From the NCBI GenBank assembly GCA_002293615.1, contig DBDN01000057.1, positions 1-9,225 of the forward strand: a DNA stretch of 9,225 nucleotides, given 5' to 3'. Under the pieces are notes generated by a model that did no database searches, was not told the DNA's origin, and was given only the letters and a program-made list of their open reading frames with translations. Shown here in pieces: positions 6,696 through 9,225 of the stretch. The DNA comes from Betaproteobacteria bacterium UBA931 (lineage in GTDB: Bacteria > Pseudomonadota > Gammaproteobacteria > Burkholderiales > Casimicrobiaceae). The position numbers were made by a program, and so were the translations under genes. How positions within the stretch are numbered: position 1 is the stretch's first letter; the number at the start of each line of letters is the position of its first letter.

Positions 6696-7664
6696 ATGCA
6701 AATCGATTTTCTCAAGAGTGCACTCGCTGATGAAATGCGAGCTGTCGATCAGGTGTTGCGCGAAAGCCTTGATTCTGATGTCGCGCTGATTCGCAATGTT
6801 GCCGAACATATTATCGGCGGTGGCGGCAAGCGCTTGCGCCCGGCGTTGCTGTTGCTTGCGGCGCGCGCCTGCGGCTATCGGGGGACACACCACTATACAT
6901 TGGCGGCAACGGTGGAAATGATTCATACGTCAACGTTGTTGCACGATGATGTCGTCGATGATTCGTCACAACGGCGCGGCAAACCTACCGCCAATGAAGC
7001 TTTCGGTAATGCCGCACCGGTGCTGGTGGGCGACTTTCTTTATTCGCGCGCCTTTCAGTTGATGGTTTCCGTTGGCGCAATGCCCGTGCTGAAAATTCTT
7101 TCCGACGCCACCAATGTTATCGCTGCCGGAGAGGTGATGCAGTTAATGAACGCGGGTGACGTTTCGCTGACTGAAGACGGTTATATCGAGGTAATTCGGC
7201 GCAAAACGGCCAAGCTGTTTGAGGCTTCCGCGCAGCTTGGTGCGCAGCTTGCCGGTGTTGATGCCGAGCGTGAGCATGCCTATGCGCGTTATGGCATGCA
7301 TGTCGGTACGGCTTTTCAAATCATGGATGATTTGCTCGATTACACCGGCGATGCATCAGTCATCGGTAAAAATCTGGGCGATGATCTTGCCGAAGGGAAA
7401 ATGACGTTGCCTTTGATTCACGCGTTGGCACAAGGGACGCCCGCCGATGGCAAGCTGATTTGCCATGCCATTGAGAGCGGTGGATTGGATGATTTTGCGC
7501 CGTTGGTTGAGATCCTGGCGCGTACTGGCGCGCTGAAATATACCGAAGAGCGCGCACGGGAAGAAGCGGCGCTTGCCGCCGCTTGTCTTGCTCACGAACC
7601 GGCTTCGCTTCAATGCGAAAGCCTGCTACAATTATGCGCTTTCGCCGTGGAGCGCTCCTATTGA
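6696..7664 (+). CDS. ispB: Octaprenyl diphosphate synthase (trans-long-chain polyprenyl synthase, IspB type)
   Basis: This enzyme adds isopentenyl diphosphate units to farnesyl diphosphate to make the all-trans C40 side chain of ubiquinone or menaquinone. The 322-residue product matches E. coli IspB (323). Visible motifs are GGGGKRLRP (41-49) for pyrophosphate binding, the first aspartate-rich motif HDDVVDDS (DDxxD at 84-88), GDFLYSRAF, KTAKLFEASAQLGA, and the second aspartate-rich motif QIMDDLLDYTGD (DDxxD at 211-215), followed by GKNLGDDLAEGKMTLPL. The frame is open back to 6609, but the ATG at 6696 gives MQIDFLKSALADEM at the usual family length. No clear Shine-Dalgarno sequence is seen. 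Chain length (C40 or another) cannot be read with certainty from sequence. The gene is flanked by tRNA genes on both sides and reads in the same direction. Confidence 0.95.
   Translation: MQIDFLKSALADEMRAVDQVLRESLDSDVALIRNVAEHIIGGGGKRLRPALLLLAARACGYRGTHHYTLAATVEMIHTSTLLHDDVVDDSSQRRGKPTANEAFGNAAPVLVGDFLYSRAFQLMVSVGAMPVLKILSDATNVIAAGEVMQLMNAGDVSLTEDGYIEVIRRKTAKLFEASAQLGAQLAGVDAEREHAYARYGMHVGTAFQIMDDLLDYTGDASVIGKNLGDDLAEGKMTLPLIHALAQGTPADGKLICHAIESGGLDDFAPLVEILARTGALKYTEERAREEAALAAACLAHEPASLQCESLLQLCAFAVERSY
7604..7632 (+). promoter_or_regulatory. Possible tRNA-Pro promoter inside the end of ispB
   Basis: TACAAT (7627-7632) is a good -10 element within the last codons of ispB. TTCGCT (7604-7609) is a weak -35 at a 17-base spacing. 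GC-rich sequence follows the -10, as is usual for stringently controlled stable-RNA promoters. The mature tRNA starts 58 bases beyond the -10. Read-through from ispB is the alternative. Confidence 0.35.
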
Positions 7665-7690
7665 TTGACGCTGACGCGCGAATGTCCCAT

Positions 7691-7767
7691 CGGGGTGTAG
7701 CTTAGCCTGGTAGAGCGCTACGTTCGGGACGTAGAGGCCGGAGGTTCGAATCCTCTCACCCCGACCA
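7691..7767 (+). tRNA. tRNA-Pro, anticodon CGG
   Basis: A complete 77-base cloverleaf that reads CCG proline codons. The acceptor stem is CGGGGTG (7691-7697) with CACCCCG (7757-7763), then discriminator A and an encoded CCA (7765-7767). The C1-G72 first pair and A73 are typical of bacterial proline tRNAs. The anticodon stem is CTACG/CGTAG around TTCGGGA, with CGG at 7725-7727. The T arm is GGAGG-TTCGAAT-CCTCT. It marks the right edge of the core gene block; AT-rich accessory-looking DNA begins after it. Confidence 0.97.
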
Positions 7768-7839
7768 AAAGATAAAAAAATCAATAAAAATACCTTAATT
7801 ACGTATAAACAATTTTATTGCAAGGGCTGGCTTTTTCGG

Positions 7840-7860
7840 CGTGTTGGGATAAAAAACACG
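7840..7860. repeat. Short inverted repeat between tRNA-Pro and the XRE gene
   Basis: CGTGTT (7840-7845) and AACACG (7855-7860) are exact reverse complements with a nine-base spacer. No proper T run follows on either strand, so it is a poor terminator candidate for the tRNA or the XRE gene. The rest of the 173-base gap (7768-7940) is AT-rich, and I see no gene in it. Confidence 0.35.
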
Positions 7861-7940
7861 ATGATATTACTGCCAGTGCTCATTCAGGAAAATCCGGCTT
7901 GGTGAGGTAACTTTTCAAAGCGCTTGCCGAGAAAATACCG

Positions 7941-8222
7941 TTATTCCGAATAGCCATATTTTCTGCCCGCTTCCAGAGGTGGCACTTTGGGGTAAATGGG
8001 TGCAAGGACTTTTTCAGGTCTTAGCCCCAGCAAATAACAGATGCGAACAAAAACGACAACGTCAAGAAGCAATTCCCCGCTTTCATATTTTGCAACAAAA
8101 GATTGTGATTTTTCCAAGGCATGAGCCAACGCTTTTTGGGCGATCAGTCGTTTTTTTCTTGCATTTCTCAAGACGGATAGCGGAGCCGAGCCGCTCACGA
8201 TTGGCAGCGAGCCATGAATCAA
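7941..8222 (-). CDS. Small XRE-family (Cro/CI-type) helix-turn-helix regulator
   Basis: The 93-residue product is almost entirely one Cro/CI helix-turn-helix domain. LRNARKKR (18-25) forms helix 1. QKALAHALEKSQSFVAKYESGE (29-50) covers helices 2 and 3, with the QSFVxKYExGE signature common to XRE proteins. The next helices are VVVFVRICYLLGL (55-67), ending in RPEKVLAPI. It should be a cytoplasmic DNA-binding repressor or activator; the target is unknown. The frame has no ATG: the first possible start is TTG (8220-8222), directly after an in-frame TAA, and a GTG lies at 8196-8198. Neither has a clear Shine-Dalgarno sequence. The start is therefore uncertain and the gene may be decaying. It lies 94 bases downstream of the broken secreted-protein gene on the same strand. 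No toxin partner is visible, so an antitoxin role is not supported. Confidence 0.7.
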   Translation of the reverse strand: MIHGSLPIVSGSAPLSVLRNARKKRLIAQKALAHALEKSQSFVAKYESGELLLDVVVFVRICYLLGLRPEKVLAPIYPKVPPLEAGRKYGYSE

Positions 8223-8316
8223 TTATGTATGAAGACCGTTTCTTTTAATCTGCCTCGTGATTCTCAAAACGCCTAAAATGCCTTGAACACAGAAATCATG
8301 ACAGCCCCTTAACTTT

Positions 8317-9200
8317 TTATATTCCTGAAAAAGATCCCTTACGAATAGTATTTTCACCTTCGTATTGAAAACTATAGTAGCCTTCGACGCCTTGCGTTTG
8401 TATAAATTTGAGCCAAACATCGCCTGCGCCTTTGGTTGTTGTTTCTTTATCAAAGGAGCAAGACACCTCAGCTTCCCGTAGTACCAGATATTGTCCTGCG
8501 ATTTTAATAGAGTCACTCGTAAATGAGCACTCGTTTGAACTAATTTGTAGATCTATCTTTTTAGGTGGTTTGTTTGCATCAGGTTGTACCAGGTCAATAG
8601 ATAACTTCATATAACTTTGACAACTTGAGTTATTTCCAAATTCACCCTGATCGATTCTAATAAAATATTGTTTTGATAAATTTTCAGGTATATAAAGCAA
8701 CATCAAAGTCTGCAAAACAATTGGCTTATCATGAATTTCGTCTTCTTCATAAGAGATAGCAAAAGTGCCTTCTGTAGGAGAATAAAAACCGACGCGCATC
8801 ATCCCAACCCGTACCGTTTTTACTGCTTCGGGTATCCATATATCCGAAGAAAACATGCTTGATGGTGTTGTTTTATACAAATCACCACAAAATGTTGCTT
8901 GACCAGGCGGTAAAGGCCCTGGTGACTCAGTATATCCGAAACAGTAAGGAGCATAACCAGAGGCGTCGATTAGCTTCGCCGTATACCATTCACGTTTACC
9001 ATCTTTATCATATACAAAGAAAGTAGCAAAGATGAAGTTATTTGTCTGAGCTAAGTTAGCGCCCCATCCTGTGGATGTCTGCGCCTTTCCAAATACCGGT
9101 ATAGTCAAGATCAAAAAGGGAGGCCGCGTTGGCAGATAGCGTGCTTGAAGAACAGAGAAGTAGAAATAACAGCGTTAATGTTTTAATGGTTTTTTCTCAT
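8317..9200 (-). pseudogene. Secreted protein gene with two frameshifts (hypothetical, GWG-type beta-rich protein)
   Basis: The longest intact frame runs from a TTG at 9114 to the TAA at 8317, but the gene appears to begin at the ATG at 9198-9200. That ATG has AAGG ten bases upstream. From it the frame stops after five codons. Dropping one A from the run of six (9190-9195) gives a classical signal peptide, MRKTIKTLTLLFLLL up to ANA, then ASLFDLDYTGIW. That frame must lose one more A, in the AAA at 9086-9088, to join KAQTSTGWGANLAQ and the rest. The repaired protein would be 293 residues. The TGIW-six residues-GWGxNLxQ spacing, then FATFFVYDKDGKREWY and GDLYKTT, resembles beta-rich repeats in secreted proteobacterial proteins; I cannot name the family. 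The mature part has several cysteines. It is AT-rich compared with the core genes. Sequencing error in homopolymers is an alternative to true decay. Confidence 0.7.
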
Positions 9201-9225
9201 ATTTGATTTTCCTTAACGTGGCGCA
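9201..9225 (-). promoter_or_regulatory. Ribosome binding site of the frameshifted secreted-protein gene
   Basis: Read on the minus strand, TTAAGGAAAATCAAAT precedes the ATG at 9198-9200, with AAGG at 9211-9214. This supports that ATG as the original start rather than the TTG at 9114, which has no such signal. The promoter lies beyond the window edge. Confidence 0.55.

Noticed and set aside
6541..7753. GGTTCGAATCCT shared by the two tRNA genes, considered as attachment-site repeats
   Set aside because: This is the conserved T-loop sequence found in most bacterial tRNAs, not an integration duplication.
7979..8248. Plus-strand 89-codon frame opposite the XRE gene
   Set aside because: It is antisense to a recognisable helix-turn-helix domain and has no signature of its own.
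8223..8516. Minus-strand 97-codon frame overlapping the end of the secreted-protein gene
   Set aside because: It overlaps a better supported frame and has no recognisable domain or ribosome binding site. The 94-base gap at 8223-8316 shows nothing else that I can identify.
1..9225. CRISPR arrays, insertion sequences, rRNA genes, integrases, and toxin-antitoxin or defence operons
   Set aside because: I saw no regularly spaced repeats, transposase or integrase motifs, rRNA sequence, or toxin partner for the XRE gene.

Overview
The window looks like chromosomal DNA from a Gram-negative proteobacterium, most likely a betaproteobacterium. The evidence is hemE followed by priA on the same strand, a Rep-type helicase, symmetrical ApaH, an IspB-type octaprenyl diphosphate synthase and a lipoprotein with a classical lipobox. 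The hemE-priA order is what I associate with betaproteobacteria, but the species is not identified. The core genes sit near 50% GC (31 of 60 bases in a sampled line of rep). The right-hand end is much more AT-rich (15 of 60 in the line at 8641).

Layout from left to right. Positions 1-439 (minus) hold the N-terminal third or less of priA, cut by the window edge. Positions 440-734 are an AT-rich gap with two consensus and two near-consensus DnaA boxes, so this is a candidate replication-origin-like or DnaA-regulated region. hemE is at 735-1790 (minus). A divergent spacer follows, then an unrecognised secreted lipoprotein with Ig-like repeats at 2086-3426 (plus). A strong hairpin terminator separates it from the convergent apaH at 3503-4327 (minus). 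rep (4445-6460, plus) diverges from apaH. It is followed by tRNA-Arg(CCG) at 6488-6564, ispB at 6696-7664 and tRNA-Pro(CGG) at 7691-7767, all on plus.

To the right of tRNA-Pro the character changes. The DNA is AT-rich and carries a small XRE-family regulator without an ATG start (7941-8222, minus). Next comes a gene for a secreted protein (8317-9200, minus) with a good Shine-Dalgarno sequence and signal peptide, but whose reading frame is broken twice in short A runs. This looks like the start of an accessory segment next to a tRNA, though no integrase or attachment-site duplication is visible.

Functionally, the core genes are housekeeping: replication-fork repair and restart (PriA, Rep), haem synthesis (HemE), alarmone turnover (ApaH), ubiquinone side-chain synthesis (IspB) and two tRNAs. 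No complete new defence or mobile system is visible. The most notable signals are the DnaA-box cluster beside hemE and the twice-frameshifted secreted protein gene.
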